This document shows positions 23,619 through 31,486 of a stretch of DNA of 31,486 nucleotides, piece by piece. The notes below the pieces were generated by a model that worked only from the letters and a program-made list of their open reading frames with translations, searched no databases and was not told where the DNA came from. The stretch is from an uncultured Collinsella sp. (lineage in GTDB: Bacteria; Actinomycetota; Coriobacteriia; Coriobacteriales; Coriobacteriaceae), in contig CAUFWM010000014.1 in the NCBI GenBank assembly GCA_959596505.1, positions 1-31,486 of the forward strand, written 5' to 3'. Within the stretch, counting starts at the first letter, position 1. Each line of letters begins with the position of its first letter. The position numbers and the translations under genes were made by a program.

Positions 23619-24155
23619 ATGGCAGAGAATATCACCGCCCACATGGACAAGTCGCTCGAGTCCCTCAAGCACAACTTCTCCAAGGTTCGCACGGGCCGCG
23701 CCAACGCTAACATTCTGTCCGACATTTCGGTCGATTACTACGGTGTTCCCACGCCGGTTACCCAGGTTGCCGCCGTTAAGACCCCCGAGGCTCACATGCT
23801 GCTTATCGAGCCCTGGGACAAGGCGCTCGTCAACGCAATCGTGAAGGCTATCAGCGCTTCCGATCTGGGCATTACTCCCAACTCTGACGGTACCGTCGTG
23901 CGCCTGCCGTTCCCGGCTCCCACCGAGGAGCGTCGTCGCGAGCTCGTCAAGGAGTGCCGCGAGTATGCCGAGCAGGCCAAGGTCTCCATTCGCAACATCC
24001 GTCGCGACTTTAACAACAAGCTCGAGCGCGACGAAGAGCTCACCGAGGACGATGTCCGTCGCGAGCAGGCCAAGGTCCAGAAGCATACCGATGAGTATGT
24101 TGCCAAGGTCGAGGAGCTTCTGAAGGAAAAAGAAGCCGAGGTCATGGAGATCTAA
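23619..24155 (+). CDS. frr: ribosome recycling factor
   Basis: Splits post-termination ribosomes together with EF-G. The protein is 178 aa, a little shorter than the usual 185. The three-helix bundle starts with MDKSLESLKHNFSKVRTGRA, the beta domain is around VDYYGVPTPVTQVAAV, and the C-terminal helices include ERRRELVKECREYAEQAK and KVSIRNIRRDFNNKLE. ATG 23619 has AGGAGG at the pyrH end. uppS begins 1 nt after its stop, so translation is likely coupled. Confidence 0.97.
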   Translation: MAENITAHMDKSLESLKHNFSKVRTGRANANILSDISVDYYGVPTPVTQVAAVKTPEAHMLLIEPWDKALVNAIVKAISASDLGITPNSDGTVVRLPFPAPTEERRRELVKECREYAEQAKVSIRNIRRDFNNKLERDEELTEDDVRREQAKVQKHTDEYVAKVEELLKEKEAEVMEI

Positions 24156-24156
24156 G

Positions 24157-24951
24157 GTGCAATACGACGAGAACAAACTGGTCGAGTACTTTGCCGACGC
24201 CCCTGCGGGCGTCGGTTTTTCCGACCTTGACCTCAATAAGATTCCGCATCATATTTCGTGCATCATGGACGGTAACGGTCGCTGGGCCACGGCGCGCGGT
24301 CTTGCCCGCACCGAGGGACACAAGGCCGGTATCGTCTCCCTGCGCGAGATTATTACCGCATGCGTGCGTTTGGGCGTCGACGTCCTTTCGGCCTATGCGT
24401 TTTCCACCGAAAACTGGAATCGTCCTCAGCATGAGGTCAACGTTTTAATGCATCTGTTTGCTAAGACGTTTATCGATGAGCTGCCGCTGCTTAAGCGCGA
24501 AAACGTGCGCGTTGTCTTTTTGGGCGATATATCCGCACTGCCCAAGAAGACCCGCGATGTCTTTGAGCGAGGTCTTGCCGAGTGTGCCGACCATACCGGC
24601 ATGACGCTGGCACTTGCCGTCAACTACGGAGCCCGTGCCGAGATCACCCGTGCCGTCCGTCAGATCGCGCTCGATGCCGCTGCCGGAAAGATCGTTCCGG
24701 CCGCTATCGACGATGATATGGTTGCTTCGCACCTGTACACCGCTGGGCTACCCGATCCTGAGCTTGTGATTCGAACCTCCGGCGAGCTTCGCCTTTCGAA
24801 CTATCTGCTGTGGCAGGTTGCCTATTCCGAGTTTTATGTCACCGATACCTATTGGCCCGACTTTGATCGTTGGGGTCTTGTCAACGCCATTTTGGCCTAT
24901 CAGGGCCGCGACCGTAGGTTTGGTGGACTGAGCAAGACCGAGGAGGCTTAA
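24157..24951 (+). CDS. uppS: isoprenyl (undecaprenyl) diphosphate synthase
   Basis: cis-Prenyltransferase adding isopentenyl diphosphate units to farnesyl diphosphate to make the lipid carrier for cell-wall synthesis. The protein is 264 aa. The catalytic Asp lies in CIMDGNGRWATARGL, followed by STENWNRP, and the C-terminal RTSGELRLSNYLLWQVAYSE supplies substrate and metal contacts. GTG 24157 is used; an N-terminal extension of about 30 residues precedes the conserved core. It lies between frr and cdsA as in Firmicutes. Product chain length is assumed to be C55. Confidence 0.95.
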   Translation: MQYDENKLVEYFADAPAGVGFSDLDLNKIPHHISCIMDGNGRWATARGLARTEGHKAGIVSLREIITACVRLGVDVLSAYAFSTENWNRPQHEVNVLMHLFAKTFIDELPLLKRENVRVVFLGDISALPKKTRDVFERGLAECADHTGMTLALAVNYGARAEITRAVRQIALDAAAGKIVPAAIDDDMVASHLYTAGLPDPELVIRTSGELRLSNYLLWQVAYSEFYVTDTYWPDFDRWGLVNAILAYQGRDRRFGGLSKTEEA

Positions 24952-24953
24952 TC

Positions 24954-25829
24954 GTGTCCGATCGTCCCAAGGCGTCTGCTCCCAAGGCGCCTACCGCCAA
25001 GAGCGGCGCGGCCGCGACTTCGTGGCTTGCCGGCTTTATTACCCGTGCCGCCGCAGGTATCGTCTACGCCGTCGTATTTATTCTCTGCCTGGTTTTGGGT
25101 ATCGTTCCCACCGCCATCTTCGTCTCCGTCATGAGCGGCCTGTGCTGCTTTGAGTATTTCCGCATGACGAAGCTCGATGGCAAGGTGGCCAACGAGCGCC
25201 TGGGTATCGCTGCCGCCGTGCTCTTTCCGCTCTCGGCGCTGGGCGACTCGCTGCTGTTGAATGCGCTGCTTTTTGCATTGATGCTTGCGGTGGGCATTTG
25301 GTATGTCTGTTCGTCGCGTACCCGCATATCCGATGTGGCTGTGACACTCATGGGTCCCATCTACACCGGTTTTATGCTGTCGGCCATCGTGCTGCTGCGC
25401 GATGCCATGCCCGGTTTTGCCGGCGCCCTGCTTTCGGTGGGTGTTTGCGCGTCTCTCTGGGTCTCCGATTCGTTTGCCTACATCGTGGGCAGCCGTATCG
25501 GCAAGCACAAGATGGTCCCCAAGATCTCTCCCAAAAAGAGCTGGGAGGGCTTTGTCGGCGGCATCTTGGGCTCGGTTCTTATCTGGCTTATTTTGTGGGC
25601 GACGCATTTCTATAAGCTGAGCTTGCCCTATGCGCTGCTTTGCGGCGTGGTTGTGTCCATCCTGGGCGTTATCGGTGACCTCATCGAGTCACGCATCAAG
25701 CGTGGCGTGGGCGTCAAGGATTCTGGCAACCTTATTCCGGGCCATGGCGGCATGCTCGATCGTAGCGACTCGCTTATCTTTGGCTGCATTACCGCGCAGC
25801 TGCTTTTGATGATCGGAGGCGTGCTGTAA
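24954..25829 (+). CDS. cdsA: phosphatidate cytidylyltransferase (CDP-diacylglycerol synthase)
   Basis: Integral membrane enzyme converting phosphatidate and CTP to CDP-diacylglycerol, the precursor of phospholipid head-group synthesis. The protein is 291 aa. A short polar, Ala/Lys/Pro-rich N-terminus is followed by multiple hydrophobic helices, for example GIVYAVVFILCLVLGIVPTA and LLNALLFALMLAVGIWYV. The family signature is complete: SRIKRGVGVKDSGNLIPGHG continuing into GMLDRSDS. GTG 24954 follows AGGAGG at the uppS end. The stop overlaps the dxr start (TAATG). Confidence 0.96.
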   Translation: MSDRPKASAPKAPTAKSGAAATSWLAGFITRAAAGIVYAVVFILCLVLGIVPTAIFVSVMSGLCCFEYFRMTKLDGKVANERLGIAAAVLFPLSALGDSLLLNALLFALMLAVGIWYVCSSRTRISDVAVTLMGPIYTGFMLSAIVLLRDAMPGFAGALLSVGVCASLWVSDSFAYIVGSRIGKHKMVPKISPKKSWEGFVGGILGSVLIWLILWATHFYKLSLPYALLCGVVVSILGVIGDLIESRIKRGVGVKDSGNLIPGHGGMLDRSDSLIFGCITAQLLLMIGGVL

Positions 25830-27016
25830 TGGCCTTTCAGACGACGTACGCCCCCGATGGCCGTCTGCGGGTTGCAATTTTGGGCTGTACGGGCTCTATT
25901 GGCACCCAGGCGCTCGATGTTTGCCGTCAGCATGCCGACCGTCTGCAGGTGACGGCGCTTTCCGTTAATTCCAGTACCGCTGAGCTTGTTGCGCTTGCCC
26001 GTGAGTTTTCGGTTCCGGCCGTTGCCGTGGCCGACACCACCCACGGTACGGACGCTGTGCTGCAGGAGTTGCCCGAGGGCACGGAGCTCGGCGTTGGCGC
26101 ACGGGCCGTGTGCGAGCTCGCATGCCGCGATGATGTCGACTGCGTGCTCGTGGCCATCGTGGGCGCTGCCGGGCTCGAAGCAAGCCATGCGGCCCTGACA
26201 TCGAACAAGCGTCTTGCACTTGCTAACAAGGAGTCCCTCGTTGTCGGCGGTGACCTGCTGATGCCGTTGGCGCAGCCCGGTCAGCTTATTCCAGTCGACT
26301 CCGAGCACTCCGCCATCTACCAGTGCTATCTGGGGGAGAATCCGCGCGAGGCTCACTGCATTTGGCTCACTTGCTCGGGTGGTCCGTTCTTTGGCCGTAC
26401 GCGCGACGAGCTCAATTGCGTGACACGCTCCGATGCGCTGGCACACCCCACGTGGGCCATGGGTGCTAAGATCACCATCGACTCTGCGACCCTCATGAAT
26501 AAGGGCTTGGAGCGTATCGAGGCGATGCACCTGTTCGGGTGCGATCTCGACTTTATCAACGTGGTCGTTCAGCGCCAGTCAAAGATCCACTCGATGGTCG
26601 AGTATGCGGACGGCTCTGTGATGGCACATCTTGGTGCGTCCGACATGCGCATTCCCATCCAGTTCGCGTTCTCGTATCCCGAGCGGTGGGATACCCCTGC
26701 GCCTCGAATCGATTTCCGCGAGCTCGGGCAGCTTACGTTTGATGCTGCCGATATGGACACATTCCGCTGCCTGGCGCTGGCCGAGCGTGCCGGCAGAACG
26801 GGCGGCACCATGCCGTGCGTGCTGAATGCCGCCAACGAAGTTGCCGTCGATGCCTTCCTGCACGATGCCTGTACCTTTACCGATATCGACCGTATCGTCG
26901 AGTCGTGCATGGATGCACACGATACGCAGGCGGTCGCATCCTTTGAGCAGCTTCGCGATATCGATATGTGGGCTCGTGCCAAGGCCGCCGAGGTGCTCGC
27001 TGCAACCCGCTCTTAA
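25829..27016 (+). CDS. dxr: 1-deoxy-D-xylulose-5-phosphate reductoisomerase
   Basis: Makes MEP from DXP with NADPH, the committed step of the MEP isoprenoid pathway and the fosmidomycin target. The protein is 395 aa. The NADPH-binding GCTGSIGTQALDV is at about residues 17-29. LANKESLVVGGDLL, the metal site PVDSEHSAIYQC, and TIDSATLMNKGLERIEAM follow, and the C-terminal helical domain ends near TDIDRIVESC. ATG 25829 overlaps the cdsA stop. ispG, another enzyme of the same pathway, lies one gene downstream past rseP. Confidence 0.98.
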   Translation: MAFQTTYAPDGRLRVAILGCTGSIGTQALDVCRQHADRLQVTALSVNSSTAELVALAREFSVPAVAVADTTHGTDAVLQELPEGTELGVGARAVCELACRDDVDCVLVAIVGAAGLEASHAALTSNKRLALANKESLVVGGDLLMPLAQPGQLIPVDSEHSAIYQCYLGENPREAHCIWLTCSGGPFFGRTRDELNCVTRSDALAHPTWAMGAKITIDSATLMNKGLERIEAMHLFGCDLDFINVVVQRQSKIHSMVEYADGSVMAHLGASDMRIPIQFAFSYPERWDTPAPRIDFRELGQLTFDAADMDTFRCLALAERAGRTGGTMPCVLNAANEVAVDAFLHDACTFTDIDRIVESCMDAHDTQAVASFEQLRDIDMWARAKAAEVLAATRS

Positions 27017-27039
27017 TCGTAAGGATTGCTTTTCGTTTT

Positions 27040-28401
27040 ATGGATACTGTTCTGAGCGTTCTCTCCTCAGTCTTTTGGGGCCTTTTGATGCTATCCGTCC
27101 TCGTGTTTCTGCATGAGGGCGGCCACTTTTTGGCGGCCCGTGCGTGCGGCGTGCGCGTCACCGAGTTTTTCTTAGGCCTACCGTGCCGCTTTGACATTCA
27201 TCGTACGTCGCGTCGCATCGGTACCAAGTTTGGCGTGACGCCGCTGCTGCTGGGTGGCTATGCCGCTATCTGCGGTATGGACCCGACCGATGTCTCGTGC
27301 GCCGACCGTGTGCTTGCGGCGATCTATCGTCATGGTCGCGTTTCGGTTGCAGACCTTTCCGTCGAGCTGGAACTGCCCGAGGAGGATGTTCTCGAGGCTT
27401 GTGCCTTGCTTTTGGGCTGGGGTTCCATTGCGCCTTGGTACGAGGAAGGGGAGAAGCCTTCACCCAGCTATTATCCGGTTAGGTACCAGACGCTGCCGCG
27501 CGATGCTGCAGGATATACCACCTTTGACGGCCGCAAGTTCGATCGAGAGCATGCGACTGCCGAGGGCGATGTGTGGGAGCTGCCGGTCACTGCTTCGGAG
27601 TTCTTCGAGCAGGAGCGTTCGCATACCTATCTGGGCCAGGGTTTTCTCAAGCGTGCCTTTATGCTGCTCGCGGGCATTCTCGTCAATATCCTGACGGGCT
27701 TTTTGCTGCTTATGAGCATCTACTCTATCGCCGGCGTATCGGTGCCGGTCGATAGCAATGTGATCGGTCAGGTTGAAGAAGGCTCTATAGCCGCCAAGGC
27801 GGGCATTGAGGCCGGCGACGCTATTCTTAGTGTCGATGGCGTGTCCTGCTCCAGCTGGATGGATGTGTATGATGCCATCGGCAAGGCTGCCGGTCAGGAC
27901 GATATCGCCATTGAGTACCAGCGCGACGGTAAGAAACTTTCGACCTCGGTCGCGCTCAGGGAGGGCGAGCGTTTGGGCGTTTATGCCTCCACGCAAGTGG
28001 TCCATTTGGACCCTATCACCTCGGCGCGCCTGTCGTTCTCCTATGTTCAGCAGACTGCCGAGGGCGTTATGCGCCTGCTGCAACCGCAGCATACGATGGA
28101 GATACTCGATCAGTCCAGCTCGATTGTTGGCATCAGCGTCATGTCTTCTCAGGCGGCTGCCGCCGGTCCCGCGACATTCTTAACGTTTGCCGCGCTCATC
28201 TCGTTCTCGCTGGGCTTTATGAACCTGCTGCCCATTCCGCCGCTCGACGGGGGAAAGCTGGTTATCGAGATCATTCAAAAGGTCGCCGGTCGCGAGCTGC
28301 CACTCAAGGTGCAGACAATCGTCAGTTATGTCGGCATCGCGCTCTTTGCGCTGCTGTTTGTCTATATGCTTCGTTCCGACGTCCTTCGATTTATTTTGTA
28401 G
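27040..28401 (+). CDS. rseP: RseP/RasP-like site-2 intramembrane metalloprotease with an inserted winged-helix-like segment
   Basis: Zinc protease that cuts membrane-embedded anti-sigma factors and signal-peptide remnants. The protein is 453 aa. The first helix carries the HEGGH zinc motif (residues 25-29). GVTPLLLGGYAAICG follows near residues 65-79, a PDZ domain spans about 235-310 (GSIAAKAGIEAGDAILSVDG), and NLLPIPPLDGG near residue 400 gives the second metal-binding motif. Between the GGY segment and the second helix (RAFMLLAGILVNILTG) lie about 125 residues, including about 85-135, which read like a winged helix (VLAAIYRHGRVSVADLSVEL, then PEEDVLEACALLLGWGSI). The usual AGPxxN reads AGILVN. 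ATG 27040 is the best start, although AAGGA is about 14 nt away. It sits between dxr and ispG, as rip1 does in Mycobacterium. Confidence 0.92.
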   Translation: MDTVLSVLSSVFWGLLMLSVLVFLHEGGHFLAARACGVRVTEFFLGLPCRFDIHRTSRRIGTKFGVTPLLLGGYAAICGMDPTDVSCADRVLAAIYRHGRVSVADLSVELELPEEDVLEACALLLGWGSIAPWYEEGEKPSPSYYPVRYQTLPRDAAGYTTFDGRKFDREHATAEGDVWELPVTASEFFEQERSHTYLGQGFLKRAFMLLAGILVNILTGFLLLMSIYSIAGVSVPVDSNVIGQVEEGSIAAKAGIEAGDAILSVDGVSCSSWMDVYDAIGKAAGQDDIAIEYQRDGKKLSTSVALREGERLGVYASTQVVHLDPITSARLSFSYVQQTAEGVMRLLQPQHTMEILDQSSSIVGISVMSSQAAAAGPATFLTFAALISFSLGFMNLLPIPPLDGGKLVIEIIQKVAGRELPLKVQTIVSYVGIALFALLFVYMLRSDVLRFIL

Positions 28402-28414
28402 GGGAGTGTTTGGA

Positions 28415-29497
28415 TTGTCTTTGTCCCATCCTTTGCCGCGCGAGCTGACGCGCCCCGTGTTTGTGGGCGACGTGCAGATAGGCGGCGGCGCTCCGGTGGT
28501 GGTTCAGTCCATGACCTGCACCGATACCGCCGACGCCCAGGCAACGCTTGCTCAAGTGCGTGCGCTTGCCCAGGCGGGTTGCGATGTTGTGCGCGTGAGC
28601 GTGCCCACTGAGGTTGCGCTCGAGGGCTTTCGCACGATTTGTGCGGAGTCTCCGGTGCCGATCGTTGCCGATATCCACTTTAACCATAAGCTCGCCATTG
28701 GCGCCGTGGAGGCCGGTGCCGCTAAGCTCCGCATCAATCCCGGCAACATTGGCGATTGGGCCAAGGTCGATGCCGTGATCGATGCCGCGGGCGCCGCTGG
28801 GTGCGCGATTCGCATTGGCGTGAACGCCGGCTCGCTTGAGCAGGATATCGCCGAGCGCGATGACCTTACGCAGCCCGAAAAGCTTGTGATGTCGAGCGAG
28901 CGTTTCGTCAAACATTTTGAGGATCGCGGCTTTACCAATATCGTGCTTTCCGCCAAGGCTCATAGCGTGTCCACGACGCTTGACACCTATCGTGCCCTGT
29001 CGCGCGAAATCCCCCATGTTCCGCTTCATTTGGGCGTGACTGAGGCCGGAACCAAGCTCCAGGGCACCATTAAGAGCTCTGTGGGCCTGGGAATTTTGCT
29101 TTCCGAGGGCATTGGCGACACCATGCGCGTCTCGCTCACGGCCGATCCGGTCGAGGAGCCGCCGGTCGCCTGGGGTATCCTGCAGTCGCTGGGTCTTCGC
29201 CGCCGTGGCCCCGAGATCGTATCGTGCCCCACGTGCGCTCGCTGCCAGGTTAACCTCATTCCTATCGCCGAGGAGGTCACCGAGCGGCTTAAGAACTACT
29301 CCGCGCCGCTTTCGATTGCCGTGATGGGCTGTGCGGTCAATGGCCCCGGCGAGGCCTCTGACGCCGACTTGGGTGTTGCCTGCGGACGAGGTCAGGGCCT
29401 GCTCTTTTCGCACGGCCAGATCATTGGTAAAGTAGCTGAGGACCAAATTGTCGACGCGCTAATGGCCGAGGTCGACAAGCTTATTGAGGAGAAATAA
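28415..29497 (+). CDS. ispG: 4-hydroxy-3-methylbut-2-en-1-yl diphosphate synthase (IspG/GcpE)
   Basis: [4Fe-4S] enzyme that reductively opens MEcPP to HMBPP in the MEP pathway. The protein is 360 aa. The TIM-barrel part has VVVQSMTCTDTADAQATL, PIVADIHFNHKLAIGA and KLRINPGNIGDW. The C-terminal iron-sulfur part has SCPTCARCQV and VMGCAVNGPGEASDADLG, with the three cluster Cys and a Glu in these motifs. TTG 28415 is chosen because GGGGAG lies 8 nt upstream, just after the rseP stop; TTG 28421 is possible. proS starts directly after its stop. Confidence 0.97.
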   Translation: MSLSHPLPRELTRPVFVGDVQIGGGAPVVVQSMTCTDTADAQATLAQVRALAQAGCDVVRVSVPTEVALEGFRTICAESPVPIVADIHFNHKLAIGAVEAGAAKLRINPGNIGDWAKVDAVIDAAGAAGCAIRIGVNAGSLEQDIAERDDLTQPEKLVMSSERFVKHFEDRGFTNIVLSAKAHSVSTTLDTYRALSREIPHVPLHLGVTEAGTKLQGTIKSSVGLGILLSEGIGDTMRVSLTADPVEEPPVAWGILQSLGLRRRGPEIVSCPTCARCQVNLIPIAEEVTERLKNYSAPLSIAVMGCAVNGPGEASDADLGVACGRGQGLLFSHGQIIGKVAEDQIVDALMAEVDKLIEEK

Positions 29498-31219
29498 ATG
29501 ACTCGAGCAATGTATATGTCTAAGCTTTATGCTCCGACGCTCAAAGAGGATCCGGCCGACGCCGAGCTTGCGAGCCATCGCCTGCTGCTTCGTGCCGGCA
29601 TGATTCGCAAGGAGGCCGCCGGTCTCTATTCCTATCTGCCGCTTGCTTGGCGCTCGATTCGCAAGATCGAGAACATCGTGCGCGACGAGATGGATGCTGC
29701 CGGCGCCCAGGAGCTCATGATGCCCATCATGGTCGATGCCGAGCTGTGGCGTGAGTCCGGCCGTATCGATGCCTATGGCAAGGAGCTCGTGCGCTTTGAT
29801 GACCGCCACGGCCGCGAGTTCGTGCTCGGCCCCACGCACGAGGAGACCGTGACCGCCTTGGTGCGCAATGAACTGCGTTCCTACAAGCAGCTGCCGGTGA
29901 ATCTCTATCACATCCAGGATAAGTTCCGCGACGAATTCCGTCCCCGCTTTGGCCTGATGCGCGGTCGCGAGTTCATCATGAAGGACGCCTACAGCTTCTC
30001 TGCCACGCAGGAGAGCCTGCAGGAGGAGTACGACAAGATGAAGCAGGCCTACGCCAATATCTGCGAGCGCTGCTACATCAAGGCCCTGCCCGTCGTCGCC
30101 GATTCCGGCGAGATCGGCGGTGACACCTCCGTCGAGTATATGGCGCTGGCCGAGGCCGGCGAGGCTTCGCTGGTCTACTGCGACGATTGCGGCTTTGCTG
30201 CCGACGACGAGGCGGCAAGCACCAAGGTCGTTGTGACCGAGGGTCCCGGCGACGGTACGCTCACCAAGGTCGAGACTCCGGGCATGGGCACCATCGAGGC
30301 CGTTGCCAAGTTCTTTGGGTTCCCCGAGAACGGCACGCGCAAGTCCCTGGCGCTGATCGATGCCGAGGGTAAGCCCGTTGTGGCCATCGTTCCGGGCGAT
30401 CACGAGCTCAACGACTGCAAGGCCGAGCACGTCTTTGGCAGGGGCTATCGCATGATGACCGACGAGGAGCTCCAGACCTACGGTCTGCATAAGGGCTTTA
30501 TCGGACCGGTTAACCTTCCCGAGGGCATTCGTCTGGTCTGCGACGAGAGCCTGCGTGAGTCCAAGCAGTGGGCCTGCGGTGCCAACGAGGTCGACTATCA
30601 CTTTACCGGTGCCTGCCCCGAGCGCGATTTTACCGTCGACGAGTGGGCCGATCTGGTCACCGTCGTTGCCGGCGATCCCTGCCCGCACTGCGGCAAGCCG
30701 CTCTCCGCTGCCCGCGGTATCGAGGTCTCCCAGGTCTTCCAGCTGGGCACCAAGTATTCCGAGGCCATGGGTGCCACCTTTATGGACGAGGATGGCAAGG
30801 AAAAGCCGCTTATCATGGGCTGCTACGGCGTTGGCGTGTCCCGCTCGCTTGCTGCGGTCGTGGAGCAGCACAACGACGAGCACGGTATCGTCTGGCCGGT
30901 CTCCGTTGCCCCGTACGAGGTCGCGGTGATTCCGCTCGATCCCAAGAAGGAGGAGTGCGCTACCGTCTGCGACCAAATCGTTGAGGGTCTGTGCGCCGAG
31001 GGTATCGAGGTTGTCGTGGATGACCGCGACGAGCGCCCCGGCTTTAAGTTTGCCGACAACGACCTTATGGGCTTCCCGTATCAGGTAGTGCTCGGCAAGC
31101 GCGGTCTTAAGAACGGCACTGTCGAGCTCAAGGACCGTGCCACGGGCGAGCGCGAGGACGTGGCGATCGATGAGGTCGTCGCCAAGGTTGCCGAGCTTGT
31201 GAAGGCAGCACGCCGTTAA
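29498..31219 (+). CDS. proS: prolyl-tRNA synthetase, bacterial type with editing domain
   Basis: Class II synthetase charging tRNA-Pro. The protein is 573 aa, normal for the bacterial type. It opens with LASHRLLLRAGMIRKEAAGL. Motif 2 is in YHIQDKFRDEFRPRFGLMRG, and the YbaK-like editing insertion runs about residues 225-400 (from VVVTEGPGDGTLTKVETPGM through IRLVCDESL). Motif 3 reads GCYGVGVSRSLAAVVEQ, followed by the anticodon-binding domain (WPVSVAPYEVAVIPLDPKKE). ATG 29498 abuts the ispG TAA and has GAGGAG 6 nt upstream. Last gene of the operon, closed by a strong terminator. Confidence 0.98.
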   Translation: MTRAMYMSKLYAPTLKEDPADAELASHRLLLRAGMIRKEAAGLYSYLPLAWRSIRKIENIVRDEMDAAGAQELMMPIMVDAELWRESGRIDAYGKELVRFDDRHGREFVLGPTHEETVTALVRNELRSYKQLPVNLYHIQDKFRDEFRPRFGLMRGREFIMKDAYSFSATQESLQEEYDKMKQAYANICERCYIKALPVVADSGEIGGDTSVEYMALAEAGEASLVYCDDCGFAADDEAASTKVVVTEGPGDGTLTKVETPGMGTIEAVAKFFGFPENGTRKSLALIDAEGKPVVAIVPGDHELNDCKAEHVFGRGYRMMTDEELQTYGLHKGFIGPVNLPEGIRLVCDESLRESKQWACGANEVDYHFTGACPERDFTVDEWADLVTVVAGDPCPHCGKPLSAARGIEVSQVFQLGTKYSEAMGATFMDEDGKEKPLIMGCYGVGVSRSLAAVVEQHNDEHGIVWPVSVAPYEVAVIPLDPKKEECATVCDQIVEGLCAEGIEVVVDDRDERPGFKFADNDLMGFPYQVVLGKRGLKNGTVELKDRATGEREDVAIDEVVAKVAELVKAARR

Positions 31220-31252
31220 TCGACATTTCTGCAAGTAGATGTAATTGCAGGC

Positions 31253-31297
31253 CTGCTCCGCATCTCTCTTAGGATGAGATGCGGAGCAGTCTTTTTT
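31253..31297 (+). terminator. strong terminator of the pyrH-proS operon
   Basis: A perfect 14-bp stem (31253-31266 with 31276-31289) has a 9-nt loop, followed by TCTTTTTTG. A smaller hairpin CTGCAA/TTGCAG (31229-31234 with 31245-31250) precedes it. Confidence 0.95.
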
Positions 31298-31321
31298 GTT
31301 GCGTGAATAAGCTCGACGGGT

Positions 31322-31365
31322 AAAGGAAAACCCCACAGCCCAAATGAGCTGCGGGGTTTTCCTTT
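31322..31365. terminator. bidirectional terminator between proS and the minus-strand gene
   Basis: An 18-bp stem with one mismatch (31322-31339 with 31348-31365) and an 8-nt loop. A-rich sequence on the left and T-rich sequence on the right make it usable from both strands. It ends 33 nt from the stop of the convergent gene at 31399. Confidence 0.88.
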
Positions 31366-31398
31366 GTGCCTCCGATGCGAAATAAATCGCTCAGATAC

Positions 31399-31486
31399 TA
31401 CTGATAATCGACGACGTCGATCCAGTTCTTAAGGAACTCATCGTTCACGTTGCGCTTACGAGCGAGCTCGGAAGCGGCGACGATGC
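31399..31486 (-). CDS. C-terminal end of an unidentified protein, cut by the window edge
   Basis: On the minus strand an open frame enters at the right edge and ends at TAG (31401-31399). The 28 visible residues read IVAASELARKRNVNDEFLKN followed by WIDVVDYQ. They look like an amphipathic, helix-rich C-terminus with codon use like the neighbouring genes, and the shared terminator at 31322-31365 fits a gene ending here. Too little is visible to name a family. Confidence 0.65.

Overview
The window is a GC-rich, densely packed housekeeping region of a bacterial chromosome. Gene order is typical of Gram-positive bacteria and closest to Actinobacteria (rimM-trmD ... rplS/lepB-rnhB ... yraN-comM-dprA ... 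xerC-rpsB-tsf-pyrH-frr-cdsA-dxr-rseP-ispG-proS). A two-subunit glycyl-tRNA synthetase, firmicute-like uppS placement and many TTG/GTG starts point to the class Coriobacteriia, with a Collinsella-like gut species as my best guess. That assignment rests on recalled gene order and protein character, not on a database search. No tRNA, rRNA, CRISPR array, insertion sequence or prophage was seen.

Layout. (1) 1-3071: obgE (5' cut by the window edge), nadD, yqeK, rsfS, a ribosome-assembly and NAD cluster closed by a terminator at 3089-3129. (2) 3140-4393: dinB on the opposite strand, convergent with rsfS and apparently leaderless. (3) 4438-7085: divergent promoters, then rpsP-khpA-rimM-trmD-lepB. (4) 7145-14083: glyQ-glyS-ppsR and ppdK, a block that sits between lepB and rplS; a 266-bp spacer before ppdK carries helically phased TTTACC repeats. 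(5) 14196-14699: rplS with its own promoter, a hairpin leader and a terminator. (6) 14728-20914: rnhB, then yraN-comM-dprA-trmFO-xerC with overlapping or nearly touching ends. (7) 20963-22834: rpsB-tsf with a strong extended -10 promoter, a structured leader and a terminator. (8) 22856-31219: pyrH-frr-uppS-cdsA-dxr-rseP-ispG-proS, one tight operon covering UMP phosphorylation, ribosome recycling, undecaprenyl and CDP-diacylglycerol lipid precursors, the MEP isoprenoid pathway, an intramembrane protease and prolyl-tRNA synthetase. It ends in a strong terminator, followed by a bidirectional one shared with an unidentified minus-strand gene that runs off the right edge.

The region therefore combines translation (S16, L19, S2, EF-Ts, RRF, GlyRS, ProRS, RimM, TrmD, TrmFO, Obg, RsfS) with membrane and isoprenoid precursor synthesis (UppS, CdsA, Dxr, IspG), protein export and membrane proteolysis (LepB, RseP), DNA processing (DinB, RNase HII, ComM, DprA, Xer), and the PEP/pyruvate switch (PPDK with its bifunctional regulator).

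The points most worth a second look are: a Xer recombinase frame with no ATG/GTG/TTG before about residue 60; a site-2 protease with an inserted winged-helix-like segment; a C8 tract in rsfS that appears to shift the end of the gene out of frame; the phased operator-like repeats before ppdK; the leaderless dinB; and the folded rpsB leader. I found no convincing wholly new multi-gene system.
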